Source of the DNA: an uncultured Eubacteriales bacterium
Lineage (GTDB): Bacteria; Bacillota; Clostridia; Monoglobales; Monoglobaceae
Assembly: GCA_900542675.1 (NCBI GenBank)
Contig: UQOT01000014.1
Span: 1-32,431, forward strand
Length of the DNA: 32,431 nt
Direction: 5' to 3'
Position 1 is the stretch's first letter, and every line of letters begins with the position of its first letter. Of the stretch, positions 23,599-32,400 are shown piece by piece. Below the pieces are notes generated by a model. It was not told where the DNA came from, ran no database searches, and was given only the letters and a program-made list of their open reading frames with translations. The position numbers and the translations under genes are program-made.

Positions 23599-24009
23599 TT
23601 ATTTTATACTGTCTAAGTATGATTGAAGTATAAACGCGGCTGAAATACTGTCAACCGAGTCCTTGCGCTTTTTGCCGCGGACATTCGTTGTGTTCATCAG
23701 GTTGTGCGCCGAGACGGTCGTCAGCCTTTCATCCCAAAGTATAACCGGTATTTCGGTGCGCTTTTCAAGCTCTGATTTTAATTTCTTTGTCTTTTCGCCG
23801 CGCTCACCGACAGTGCCGTTCATATTCTTCGGAAAGCCGAGTATAATTTTTTCGGCTCCGAGCGAGCCCGCAAGCTCCGCCGCGTAATCCGCAACCTTAA
23901 TTAAGCTGTGAGACTTAAAATTATCAAGCGTATTCGCACCGAAACCAAGCTCGTCCGACACGGCAAAACCTGTCCTGCTGTCTCCGAAATCAATTCCCAG
24001 TATCTTCAT
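23599..24009 (-). CDS. ruvX: Holliday-junction resolvase-like RuvX/YqgF
   Basis: A 136-residue RNase H-fold protein. The first catalytic aspartate lies in KILGIDFGDSRTGFAVSD (Asp7). The segment LGFPKNMNGTVGERGEK and the WDERLTTVSA motif supply the conserved middle, and DSVDSISAAFILQSYLD supplies the C-terminal acidic residue. All match RuvX/YqgF. The family is implicated in pre-16S rRNA processing and was earlier proposed as a Holliday-junction resolvase. The start at 24009 is set by the family N-terminus; the upstream CGGGG is a poor ribosome site. It shares an operon with the DUF1292 gene. A terminated small RNA gene lies about 95 bases upstream on the same strand, so read-through could contribute to expression. 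Confidence 0.95.
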   Translation of the reverse strand: MKILGIDFGDSRTGFAVSDELGFGANTLDNFKSHSLIKVADYAAELAGSLGAEKIILGFPKNMNGTVGERGEKTKKLKSELEKRTEIPVILWDERLTTVSAHNLMNTTNVRGKKRKDSVDSISAAFILQSYLDSIK

Positions 24010-24103
24010 ATTGCTAAAACCCCGCGTTTTAAATTCTTAAAAATAATAATAGCATTATTCTGCCAATATTACAAGTATTTTATAAATAATTTAAAATATT
24101 TTT

Positions 24104-24258
24104 AAAAAAGAGAAAGCCCGGCATAATTGCCGAGCTCCCCCATAGGTGAATGGATTATATGAAAAACTTTAATACCATAAAGGTATTAACTATGTAGTAA
24201 GGAACAAACGAAAACTTGACATCAGCACATAGCATCTATGCCGTTCCCGTTCGTCTCT
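24104..24258 (-). ncRNA. Probable free-standing structured small RNA (family not recognised)
   Basis: A perfect promoter (24265-24293) drives a transcript of about 150 bases that ends in an intrinsic terminator: the minus-strand stem AGCTCGGCA/TGCCGGGCT (about 24115-24136), then TTCTCTTTTTT. Internally, TTAATACC and GGTATTAA form an 8-bp hairpin (about 24171-24191). CATAG/CTATG makes a short hairpin near 24228-24240. GGAAC near the 5' end can pair with GTTCC about 40 bases on. The GGCATA near the 5' end could also pair with TATGCC of the terminator, offering an alternative fold. It might be 6S-like, a trans-acting RNA, or a leader attenuator of ruvX. Size and location do not decide. A 26-codon frame inside (24155-24235) lacks a good ribosome site. 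Confidence 0.6.
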
Positions 24259-24264
24259 ATTAGT

Positions 24265-24293
24265 ATTATAGCTGTAAAATACGTCAATGTCAA
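24265..24293 (-). promoter_or_regulatory. Consensus promoter of the small RNA
   Basis: Minus-strand TTGACA (24288-24293) and TATAAT (24265-24270), 17-base spacer, all twelve consensus bases matched. The predicted start is near 24257-24258 in AGAGACG. Confidence 0.88.
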
Positions 24294-24312
24294 GAACTTT
24301 TTACAAATTTCT

Positions 24313-24342
24313 TTGAAAAAACTTGATAATTTGTGGTATAAT
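24313..24342 (+). promoter_or_regulatory. Promoter of the PepD-like gene
   Basis: TTGAAA (24313-24318) and TATAAT (24337-24342) with an 18-base spacer, about 30 bases before the ATG at 24378. It is divergent from the small RNA promoter, with 19 bases between the two -35 boxes. Confidence 0.7.
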
Positions 24343-24377
24343 CATATTAATAAACAATTTAAGAGAGGAAAATAATT

Positions 24378-25943
24378 ATGAAAGGCAAAAAATTATTGGG
24401 GTTAGGCGCACTGGCGGGAACAGCAGTCGCCGCGGCGGTCATATCACGCAGAAATAAAAACGGCAGCATCACCATAAACACACCCGTTCCTGCTGCCGAT
24501 GACTTTAATGTGTCCGAGGTAACAGATGAATTCTTAAATATTGCCGAAATACCGCGTAAGTCGGGGTATGAGGAAAAAATCGGAGACTATCTTATAAAGT
24601 GGTCGGGCGACTGCGGTCTCATTTGCGTAAGGGATAAAAACGGTAATGTTATAATAGACAAACCTGCAAGCCGCGGCTATGAGACCCACGGTCGCGTAAT
24701 TCTTCAGGCGCATATGGATATGGTATGCGCTGCTAAAGACGATAAAGACTACGACTTTTTGAAAAACGGAATTCAAACTGTACTTGACGTGCAGCGTGGC
24801 ACTCTTACAGCGGACGGAACAAGCCTAGGCGCAGACGACGGTATAGGCGTTGCCGAAATTCTTTATATCTTAAAAAAGCGAAATCTAAAGCATCCGCCGC
24901 TGCGGGCGATTTTTACCGTCTGTGAGGAGACCGGTATGGACGGTGCAATCGGACTGAGCGACACATATCTGGACGCAAACTACCTTATAAATATTGACAA
25001 TGAGGATATAGACAGCCTGTGCAATTCCTGCGCAGACAGCGCGTCGCATATCCTGACAAAGCCGTTCACCGCCCGCGAACCCATCGGCGACTGTGCGTTT
25101 GAGATAAACATCTCGGGTCTGAGCGGAGGTCATTCCGGCACAGATATCAACCTCGGCCGCGCAAACGCTGCCCAAATACTGGGTACAGCATTAAAAGAAG
25201 CTATAAGCCGCGGAATTTCTGTTGAGCTTTCCGCCTTATCGGGCGGCGAAGCGGGCAATTCGATACCTAAGTCGGCAAACGCCGTTGTAATTACGGACAG
25301 CGAAAAAGCCGCAAGCTTTAAAAACTGCTTAAATTCGGTCTTTAGCCTTATAAAGCACGAGTACCGCCATAGCGAGCCTAATATGAAGCTTGAACTGACG
25401 GAGCTTAGCTCCGTTCCCACTCCCGTTGCTCCTGCCGAAGCCACTGCCGCTGCCGCAGATTTAATAAGCGTCCTGCCATGCGGAGTAAACTCAATGAGCC
25501 CGCTTATTGACGGCTTGGTTGAAAGCTCGGCAAATATCGGTATTATAGGTATGGAGGACGGCAAAATCAAGCTTACGGTAACCACCAGAAGCTCAACCGA
25601 ATGGAAATCACAAAAACTGTCGCTCGCGGTTAAAACCGCCGCGCGCCTTGCGGGATTTGAATACGACAAAGCTGCGTACTCGCCCGGATGGGAGCTTAAT
25701 CCCGATAACTCCCTTGACGAAAAATACGCAAAGGCGTTTAAAGCCGTAACAGGCAGAAATATAAAATCCGCGCCGATACACGCGGGACTTGAATGCGGCT
25801 GCTTTGCAAGAAAGAACCCGAAGCTTGATATGATATCAATCGGTCCGACAATTCATAATATCCACACCCCGAACGAAACGCTCATCCTCAAAACCGTGAC
25901 CGAAAACACAAAAGCAATAATTAAAACATTGGAGAATTTATAA
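24378..25943 (+). CDS. pepD: Aminoacyl-histidine dipeptidase PepD with N-terminal hydrophobic anchor
   Basis: A 521-residue M20-family metallopeptidase of the PepD (Xaa-His dipeptidase) type. Metal and catalytic motifs are ILQAHMDMV (His112, Asp114), LGADDGIGVA (Asp153), CEETGMDGAIGL (Glu183/184) and LINIDNEDIDSL. A lid/dimerisation domain follows, with SGGHSGTDINLGRANA. The C-terminal HAGLECGCFARKNP and SIGPTIHNIHTPNE carry the last metal ligand. PepD cleaves dipeptides such as carnosine-like substrates. Unlike typical cytoplasmic PepD (about 480), this one has an extra N-terminus: MKGKKLLGLGALAGTAVAAA, then RRNKNGS, which looks like a short membrane anchor or signal segment. AGAGGA precedes the ATG. 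The gene is monocistronic. Confidence 0.93.
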   Translation: MKGKKLLGLGALAGTAVAAAVISRRNKNGSITINTPVPAADDFNVSEVTDEFLNIAEIPRKSGYEEKIGDYLIKWSGDCGLICVRDKNGNVIIDKPASRGYETHGRVILQAHMDMVCAAKDDKDYDFLKNGIQTVLDVQRGTLTADGTSLGADDGIGVAEILYILKKRNLKHPPLRAIFTVCEETGMDGAIGLSDTYLDANYLINIDNEDIDSLCNSCADSASHILTKPFTAREPIGDCAFEINISGLSGGHSGTDINLGRANAAQILGTALKEAISRGISVELSALSGGEAGNSIPKSANAVVITDSEKAASFKNCLNSVFSLIKHEYRHSEPNMKLELTELSSVPTPVAPAEATAAAADLISVLPCGVNSMSPLIDGLVESSANIGIIGMEDGKIKLTVTTRSSTEWKSQKLSLAVKTAARLAGFEYDKAAYSPGWELNPDNSLDEKYAKAFKAVTGRNIKSAPIHAGLECGCFARKNPKLDMISIGPTIHNIHTPNETLILKTVTENTKAIIKTLENL

Positions 25944-25980
25944 AATAAACGTGTGAAATTCATATTGATAATGAAGGTCA

Positions 25981-26005
25981 AAAGGCGCCCCGCCCATGCG
26001 CCTTT
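25981..26005. repeat. Short palindrome, copy of the AAGGCGCCCCG family
   Basis: AAAGGCGC (25981-25988) and GCGCCTTT (25998-26005) form a perfect 8-bp stem with loop CCCGCCCAT, just after pepD. There is no strong T-run, so termination would be weak. It shares AAGGCGCCCCG with the hairpin at 3083 and most of it with 5644. Confidence 0.55.
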
Positions 26006-26032
26006 ATGATTATTAAATTATTGTAACAAATA

Positions 26033-26061
26033 TTGTTTTTGTATGTCGTTTCGTGTATAAA
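26033..26061 (+). promoter_or_regulatory. Putative promoter of the type I toxin mRNA
   Basis: TTGTTT (26033-26038) and TATAAA (26056-26061), 17-base spacer. The predicted start near 26068 leaves a leader of about 86 bases containing the 5' long-range pairing element and an SD-sequestering hairpin. It matches the consensus less well than the antisense promoter. Confidence 0.6.
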
Positions 26062-26126
26062 AGCTTTGTCGGATTTTCTGACGGGGTAAGACTGAAAACA
26101 GTGTAAAAGCTGGGCGGTTATGCCAT

Positions 26127-26147
26127 CATCTCCAATGAAAGGAGGTG
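26127..26147 (+). promoter_or_regulatory. Shine-Dalgarno sequestering hairpin of the toxin mRNA
   Basis: CATCTCC (26127-26133) pairs with GGAGGTG (26141-26147), seven pairs with one G-U, loop AATGAAA. The paired strand is the toxin ribosome site itself (AAAGGAGGTG). Occluded SD sites of this kind are a hallmark of type I toxin mRNAs. Confidence 0.7.
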
Positions 26148-26153
26148 TGGCTT

Positions 26154-26222
26154 ATGGAATATATGTACATAATGATGTATATTATTACTATGATTATACT
26201 AATCATAACCATAAAAAAGTAA
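26154..26222 (+). CDS. Small hydrophobic type I toxin peptide
   Basis: A 22-codon gene, too short for standard callers. The peptide begins MEYMYIMM, continues with an unbroken run of isoleucine, methionine, leucine, tyrosine and threonine, and ends IITIKK. This is a single membrane-spanning helix with a positively charged C-terminus, the shape of type I and holin-like toxins. A very strong AAAGGAGGTG lies 8 bases before the ATG but is locked in a hairpin (26127-26147). The stop codon lies inside the terminator of the antisense RNA. The 5' leader carries CGGTTATGCCA (26115-26125), exactly complementary to TGGCATAACCG at 26264-26274. I know this general locus type from Firmicutes but cannot name this family. 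Toxicity is inferred, not shown. Confidence 0.75.
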   Translation: MEYMYIMMYIITMIILIITIKK

Positions 26223-26249
26223 CCCCCACAGCCAAGTGATAGGGTTACT
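26218..26249 (-). terminator. Terminator of the antisense RNA
   Basis: AGTAACCC (26218-26225) and GGGTTACT (26242-26249), 16-base loop, followed on the minus strand by TTTTTT. The plus side lacks a T-run, so toxin transcription may continue to the T-run at 26289. Confidence 0.85.
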
Positions 26250-26263
26250 TACAACACATTATT

Positions 26264-26294
26264 TGGCATAACCGTTTGAAGTCTTGCCTTTTTT
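26264..26294 (+). terminator. Probable 3' end of the toxin mRNA
   Basis: GGCA (26265-26268) and TGCC (26285-26288) flank a region ending in six T (26289-26294). The 4-bp stem is weak alone, but TGGCATAACCG (26264-26274) can instead pair with the 5' leader. A message of about 226 bases ending here would contain both pairing partners. Confidence 0.5.
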
Positions 26295-26302
26295 CTAATG
26301 TC

Positions 26303-26331
26303 ATTATATAACAGCTTTCTGATTTTGTCAA
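26303..26331 (-). promoter_or_regulatory. Consensus promoter of the antisense RNA
   Basis: Minus-strand TTGACA (26326-26331) and TATAAT (26303-26308), exactly 17 bases apart. It is a perfect promoter and stronger than that of the toxin, as expected for an unstable antitoxin RNA made in excess. Confidence 0.88.
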
Positions 26332-26381
26332 TGCTTTCTCTTAAGTTTAAAAATTAGGATGCCTCCCCAATTACAGTAGAG

Positions 26382-26409
26382 AAGAGCCGCGGCGGATGCC
26401 ACGGCTCTT
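26382..26409 (-). terminator. Terminator of the GH3 gene
   Basis: AAGAGCCGCGGC (26382-26393) and GCCACGGCTCTT (26398-26409) give a 12-pair stem with one G-U and a 4-base loop, followed on the minus strand by TTCTCTACT. It lies 28 bases beyond the stop at 26438. Confidence 0.8.
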
Positions 26410-26437
26410 GTTAATTGGAAAGAAATCTATATATAAC

Positions 26438-29400
26438 TTATCTTAAGTTATCAATGCTTCCGGCTGAGTAGATGTTTGTGAAGCCCTGTGCTTCGGCAAT
26501 TTCTACCGCCTTTTCCGCTCTCGCGCCTGAACCGCAGAACACGATTATTGTGCTCTCGCCCGGCTGAGACGCAATCCAGTCAGCAAAATCGTCAACCGGG
26601 ACGTTTACCGCTCCGTCAATGCTGCCAGACGCAAATTCGTCTGCGCTTCTCACATCGACAAGCTGTGCGCCTCCGTTTACAAGCTCATACGACGCTTCTT
26701 TCTGAATATTGCTCTGACGCGCCTCTATGATGCTTATTTCCGTGCTCTCGCTTTCACCGACAAGCGTTATCACGTCTTCGCCGCTTGCATAGTCAAAGGC
26801 TTTAATATCAAAATCACATACCTTTTTAAGCGTCACGCACTTAGCACACGGCGGCATTGTGATTAAAACTCCGTCATCACACGCAAGATACGTCTGACCG
26901 CCGACAGAGATAACATCGTTTATCTTGTAATCTGCGTTATCCAAATCGCTCTCTGCGAACTCTGTCGGTGTTATATCCATCCAAACCGTACCCGCCGGGC
27001 TTGTGATAAGACGGGTTTTGCCGCTCTCGGTATCCGTTACAACAGCGGTCAGCATACCGTTTGTGTTTACAAGCTTGTTAAACACAACCTCACTGCCGTA
27101 TTCCTTGCTGTAGCTTATCGTGTTTATTTCGCCGGTATACTTATCAACCGATGTGATTACATCGCCCGAAATACTTACTGCCGTATTGTCATTCTCAGCG
27201 GTAAGCTCCTGCGCCGCAGAAGACGCGGAAGGCTTTAAATAGGTCAGCGTTATCTTGTCGTGGTTGCCGGCATATCTGCCGTCGGTATTAAGCTTTACAA
27301 ATAAGCCCTTTTTGCCGCTCAGCTTGCTGCTGTCCGTAAATCTAAGCCGATTTTCATAATATGTTTTCCAATCCTTGCCGCCTATGATAGATACCGTACC
27401 GAGCTTATTCGCGTCGGTCAGAAGCGACTTCGTAATTGCCGCATCATCAATCCCTGTCATATCGACCGCGTAGAAGGTTACCGTAACATTTCCGCCGTCA
27501 TCACGCTGGCAAGAAAGCAAGCTTATCTCACCGAGGTTATCCATAGACTGCTCGCCGAAGTAGAATGTATAGCCGTCGCCTGTTGTGCCGATGCACTTGT
27601 TTCCGTCGGCCAAATCCTCTGCCTTAAAGCCGCTGTCGAGAGCCTTGGCATAGTTTTCAAACTGAATTGTCTGCTTTGCCAGTATCTGGTCCTCAGGTAT
27701 CGGGTCAAGCGTCGTAACCGGTGTTGCTGACGGCGACGGTGACGGAGTGGTAATTTCCGCCGTCTTGCCGCCCTCAAACAATACTCCGCAAAGCGTCTTA
27801 TTTGCGCCGCCGCCGTATACATACACGGGAACGCCCGCCTTAACGTTTGCCTGAACGGTAGCAACGTTCTTATCGCCCGTACCGGGAGCTGTATTGAGGA
27901 CATTACCGTCCTGCTCAATATTCATAACGCGATTGGTGCTTGCCATAAAGAATGCGGTGACAACTCCGTCAAACTGCGGTGTAAAGAATACTTTGCGCGC
28001 CATCGTGTCGCTCGCGCCGCCCTTTAAGCTTCTTGTAAATGTATATTTAACACCATTAAAGGTGCAGCTTCCGCCGCCGCCCGTGCCCCAGCCGCCATAG
28101 TTATCCATACCGAGATTACTGCGCTGAAGCGTATTTTCGGCAGTGTTAAAGAACGAATCAAAGTTCGGGTCGCTGAAGTTATACATAACCGTCTTTTTAG
28201 CTTCCTGAGCCTTGTTATACACCTTGGTTGTCTTGCCTGCCATAGGCTTTATTGTGTCAAGTCCGCTCCACGCATAGATTGTTGTCTTGTCGTGTTCCTC
28301 AAGTCCTTCAAGAACCGTGGTTTCGCCCGTTATCTGACCTGTTGCAACCTTATTGATAGTTCCGTCGTCATTGTATACCGCACCGATAAGCGTGCTTCCA
28401 GTAAGATTTGCAGGAGTGCTTACGCTCATCTTTCCGCCGTCTGCGTTGGTTACTTCAAGCTCGCCCGTATTGTAGGCAAATCTTATATAGTCAAGATTTG
28501 CCGCGTTTGTCTGTACATATATTGAAGTGCATCCGTTATCATCAAGCGTCAGCATATCCAAAACTTTGTCGTTTACCGCCATTTTAACGTCAGCCCACGT
28601 TGTCCACGCACCCGTCTTGGGAGCTGTTGCCTCGGCAATAATCCAATTATCACTCGGCGTCATTGATACCTTGAGCTTACTCTCGGCGTCCTTATTGGAA
28701 ACTCTCATAGTAATATCCGCAAGTCCGTCAAGCTTAACGCCGTCAAAACGCAGCCACTGCGCAGCCGTGCTGCCCGCGCAGAGACCGCCGCTTGCGCCGT
28801 CCTTTTTATCATCAAGCTTAGCGCCGTTTGCCTCGTCCGCGCTTTCACCCTCAATCTGAAGGTTGGCGTTTACGATAAGCGTACCGCCCTTTTTGCCGGG
28901 ATAATTAGCCGCCAAAATCTTATAAACACCGTTTTCGTAAATTGTGAGCTTACCCGAATATAAGTCAATGCTTGCGTCTTTTCTTGATGAACCGTCAATT
29001 CTTTCGACATACCATAAAAGACTGCCGTCTGCCGCATTGCCGTTTTCGAGCGCCTTAAGGTCAATTACACACGGATTGCTTTCGGTTATCGTACCGCTGA
29101 TTGCCGTCTCTTTTGCAGTGTATGAGCCGATACCGCTCGGATCGTAGTCTATAACGCCGTCCTGTATATCGATGGGATTTACAGATACCACCGTGTACTT
29201 TTCTTCAAGCTCGATTTTCGGTATTGCCCGAATTTCTGCAATAGCTGTATTGACTGTGCTCTCAACATTATCTTCCAAAACCGCGTTTGCGACAAACTCA
29301 CTCGCCGTCTTGTATATTCCGTCGAGCTTTGCCCAATCCTCGCTCAAATACGTGATTTGCAAGCAATTGCTGTATGCATCGTCAAGCTGCTTTAAGTAAG

Positions 29401-32400
29401 CGTTCTTTTTATCATCCGACATTCTCTCCTTCGTCTCGGTAACAACCGGGAAGGTGGTCGTCACGCTCTCGCTGCCGCTCTTTGCCGCGATAACTGTGAT
29501 TGTTGTAACGCCTGTCTTTGTTCCTGCCTTTACTATGCCGTTTTCGTCAACGGTCGCAACATCAGTATTGCCGCTCTTGTACGTAACGGTTATGCCGCTT
29601 GATGCAAAGTCGGTAACTACCTTGTCGTTTTTAAGTGCAACGCTGACGCCCGCGTCTATATAATTGCCGGGCTCATTCGGATGTGCGCCTGTCTTGTCTG
29701 TCGCTATGTACAGTGTAATTCCCGACGGAATTACGTATACGTTCTTGAGGCTCTCGTCTATATCGCCGCTTACCGTGAACTTAACCGAATTTGCCGTGTC
29801 CGCTGAGCTTGCGCCGACATATGCGGTGTACTCGCCCGGGATAACATAATTCTGCTGCTTTGCTTCGTCATAGAAATATACGTCCGATATGTCAAGGTCA
29901 AACGTTACCGTCTGCTTCGCGCCCGCATCAAGCTTAATCTTATCAAAATTCTTAAGCTGCTTTATCGGCAGTCCGTTTGTTCCCGCACCGGGAGCCGCAA
30001 TGTATAGCTGAACAACCTCTTCGCCCGCCTTGCTGCCCGTGTTGGTGATGTCCGCCGAAATTTGTATTACGTCATTCGCATCCGCTGCGTTCTTGCTTGC
30101 CTTTACATTTGAATATGCGAAGCTTGTGTAGCTCTTGCCGTAGCCAAACGGATATACGGGCGTGCCTGTGTAATACTGATATGTTCTGCCCGGGTAGTCC
30201 GCGTCGGGATTGTTGATATCCTTATCGAGCTCGTAGTTTGTGAAGTAATAGTCAATACCGTCAATCTTGGTCTTTGCCGAGCCTATGGGCATCTTGTTTA
30301 AGTCTGCCTGTGTGTACCACGTGGTTGAAAGCTTACCCGAAGGGTTTGCCGCGCCGGTCAGAATTTTACCGAGCGCAGTACCCTGCTGCTGACCGTTGTA
30401 AGACGTCCACAGCATAGCCGCGCATTTATCCTTAAAGCCCTCTACGTTAACCTGTCCCACTGTCTGTAGTGCAACGATTGTCTTATCGGGATAAACATCG
30501 CATATCTTCTGTACGTGTCCCTGAGATGACGGAAGGTCTATCGACTTTCTGTCGTTTGACTCACTCGAATCCGCCGTGGTTGTGCCCGCGTACGCGATAA
30601 TTACATCTGCCGCATCAAGCGAGTCCTTATAATTCTCAACCGTAAATTCGGTGCTCGCCGATACAGTGATATACATATCCTTTGTATCGGTATAGCCGCC
30701 CGTTGCGCCGTTGTATGTATCCTTGTTTACGGCATATGTATTCTCATCGGCTGTCGGATTGATTTTCACATTCGCCGCGTTTTGCGATGCGCTGCCGTAG
30801 CCTATCTGAACCGTCACGTTCGGCATACCGGTGAATGACGCAGCCTCAATGCTGATGTCGGTCACGTCTTTAAAGTTCACGCTCGGTATAATAATTGTTG
30901 CGGAGGACGTCATATTCTTAAAGCCCGTGCCGTCCTTTTGAGCGCCGAGCACCGTAGTTGCCTTTGTGAGGTCAACCGCTTCTTCCTTACTGCCCTTTAT
31001 AAGCTTTAAGCTCTTCATATTAAACAGCGGAGTGCTCTCGCTTACGCTGCCTATGAGATTTACCTCGGCATTTGGATTAATCTTCTTAATCTCCGATGTG
31101 ATACCGTCTATAGGCTTTACAAGGTGCGCCTGCTTCATCTTATCCATTTCCGCCGAATAATCGCCGAGTATAACCTCATTTGCATATCCGCCGACAACGG
31201 CAACCTTCTGTACGCTGCTTGCAAGCGGCAGTGCGTTATTCTTATTTTCAAGCATAACCCACGTCTTTTCAGCCGCTTCCTCTGCCTTTAGATTTGACTC
31301 CTCGGTCTCTATCGCGGCTGACGTTATGTCCTGATACTTTGCGCCGCTGTCAAATTCACCCGTTCTCATACGCGCAAGGAATAATTCGTACACAACTATA
31401 TCAAGCTCGTCTTCCGTGATTAAGCCCTCGTTTACAGCGTTTATAACCTGGTCGGTGCCGTTTGCGTCGCTGTTACAGTCAAGGCTTGAGCCCGCCTCAA
31501 TAATCTTTGAGACCGTCATAGGCGCGCTGATATCATCAAGCGGAGTATCGGGGTAAAGCTTTTTTCTAAGAGGCGCACGGCCGTACGCGTTATCCCACGC
31601 ACCGCAGTCGCCGACAACAAAGCCGTCAAAGCCGTATGTACGTCTTAAAAGGTCATTGATTAAGTATGAATTTGCACTCGATGCAACATAGTCTATCTTC
31701 TGACCGGTTGAAGACTCTAAGATTTTTCCGTTATTATAGACCGTAGTACCATTGTACGAGCTCATAACCGCGCCCGGATTAAAGTTTTCGCTGATATCGC
31801 GGAACGCACGTGTGTAATACTCGCGCATTGTCCGCTCGTTCATAACTGACGTACCGAACTGTCTCTCGCCCTCGCAGTTATTTGCAGCGTAGTGCTTGAG
31901 TGTTGTTATCGTTTTCCAGTATTTTTCGTCCGTACCTTGCATACCCTTTACGGCATTTCCGCCGATTTCACCGGTCAGATACGGGTCCTCGCCGTAGGTT
32001 TCCTCGTTTCTTCCCCATCTCGGGTCACGCGCCAAATTTATTGTCGGGTTCCAGTAGTTGAGGTCATAGCGGTTGTTTTTTCCTCTCGCCTCGGTCGATG
32101 TGATATCCATAATATCAAACACCAGGTTTCTGTCCCACGTGTTTGACATTGCAAGGCTCGACGGGAAGCTGGTTGCGCCGCCCTGACGTGCAACTCCGTG
32201 AATGCCCTCGCGCCAATAATAATAGTTTTTAACGCCCAGTCTGCTGACTGCGTTACCGCCCTTTGCTCTCGTCTGCGCCGCTTTTTCTTCAAGCGTCATA
32301 CGTGCCACCAAGTCGGCTGCACGTTCCTCAAACGAAAGGCTCATGTCCTGATACGGCAAGGTTTCCGCAGCAGCGGCAGCCGCAAAAGTCTCGACTGCCC

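Larger units (their letters stand above)
26213..26296 (-). ncRNA. Antisense RNA antitoxin of the type I locus
   Basis: The minus strand has its own perfect promoter (26303-26331), giving a start near 26296. The transcript of about 84 bases ends at the intrinsic terminator AGTAACCC/GGGTTACT (26218-26249) with six T at 26213-26218. It is antisense to the 3' part of the toxin mRNA, including the last codons and the 3' long-range element at 26264-26274. It therefore fits a cis-encoded RNA that pairs with the toxin transcript and triggers decay or blocks translation. Its own sequence also carries CGGTTATGCCA, the same element as the mRNA leader. Confidence 0.75.

Noticed and set aside
24104..24258. 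Firm assignment of the small RNA as 6S RNA or a known riboswitch
   Set aside because: No T-box, yybP-ykoY, SAM or other riboswitch core seen, and the RNA is shorter than usual 6S; left as unknown.
27523..27918. 131-codon minus-strand frame inside the GH3 gene
   Set aside because: Arginine-rich product in an alternative frame of a well-supported gene; no ribosome site considered convincing.
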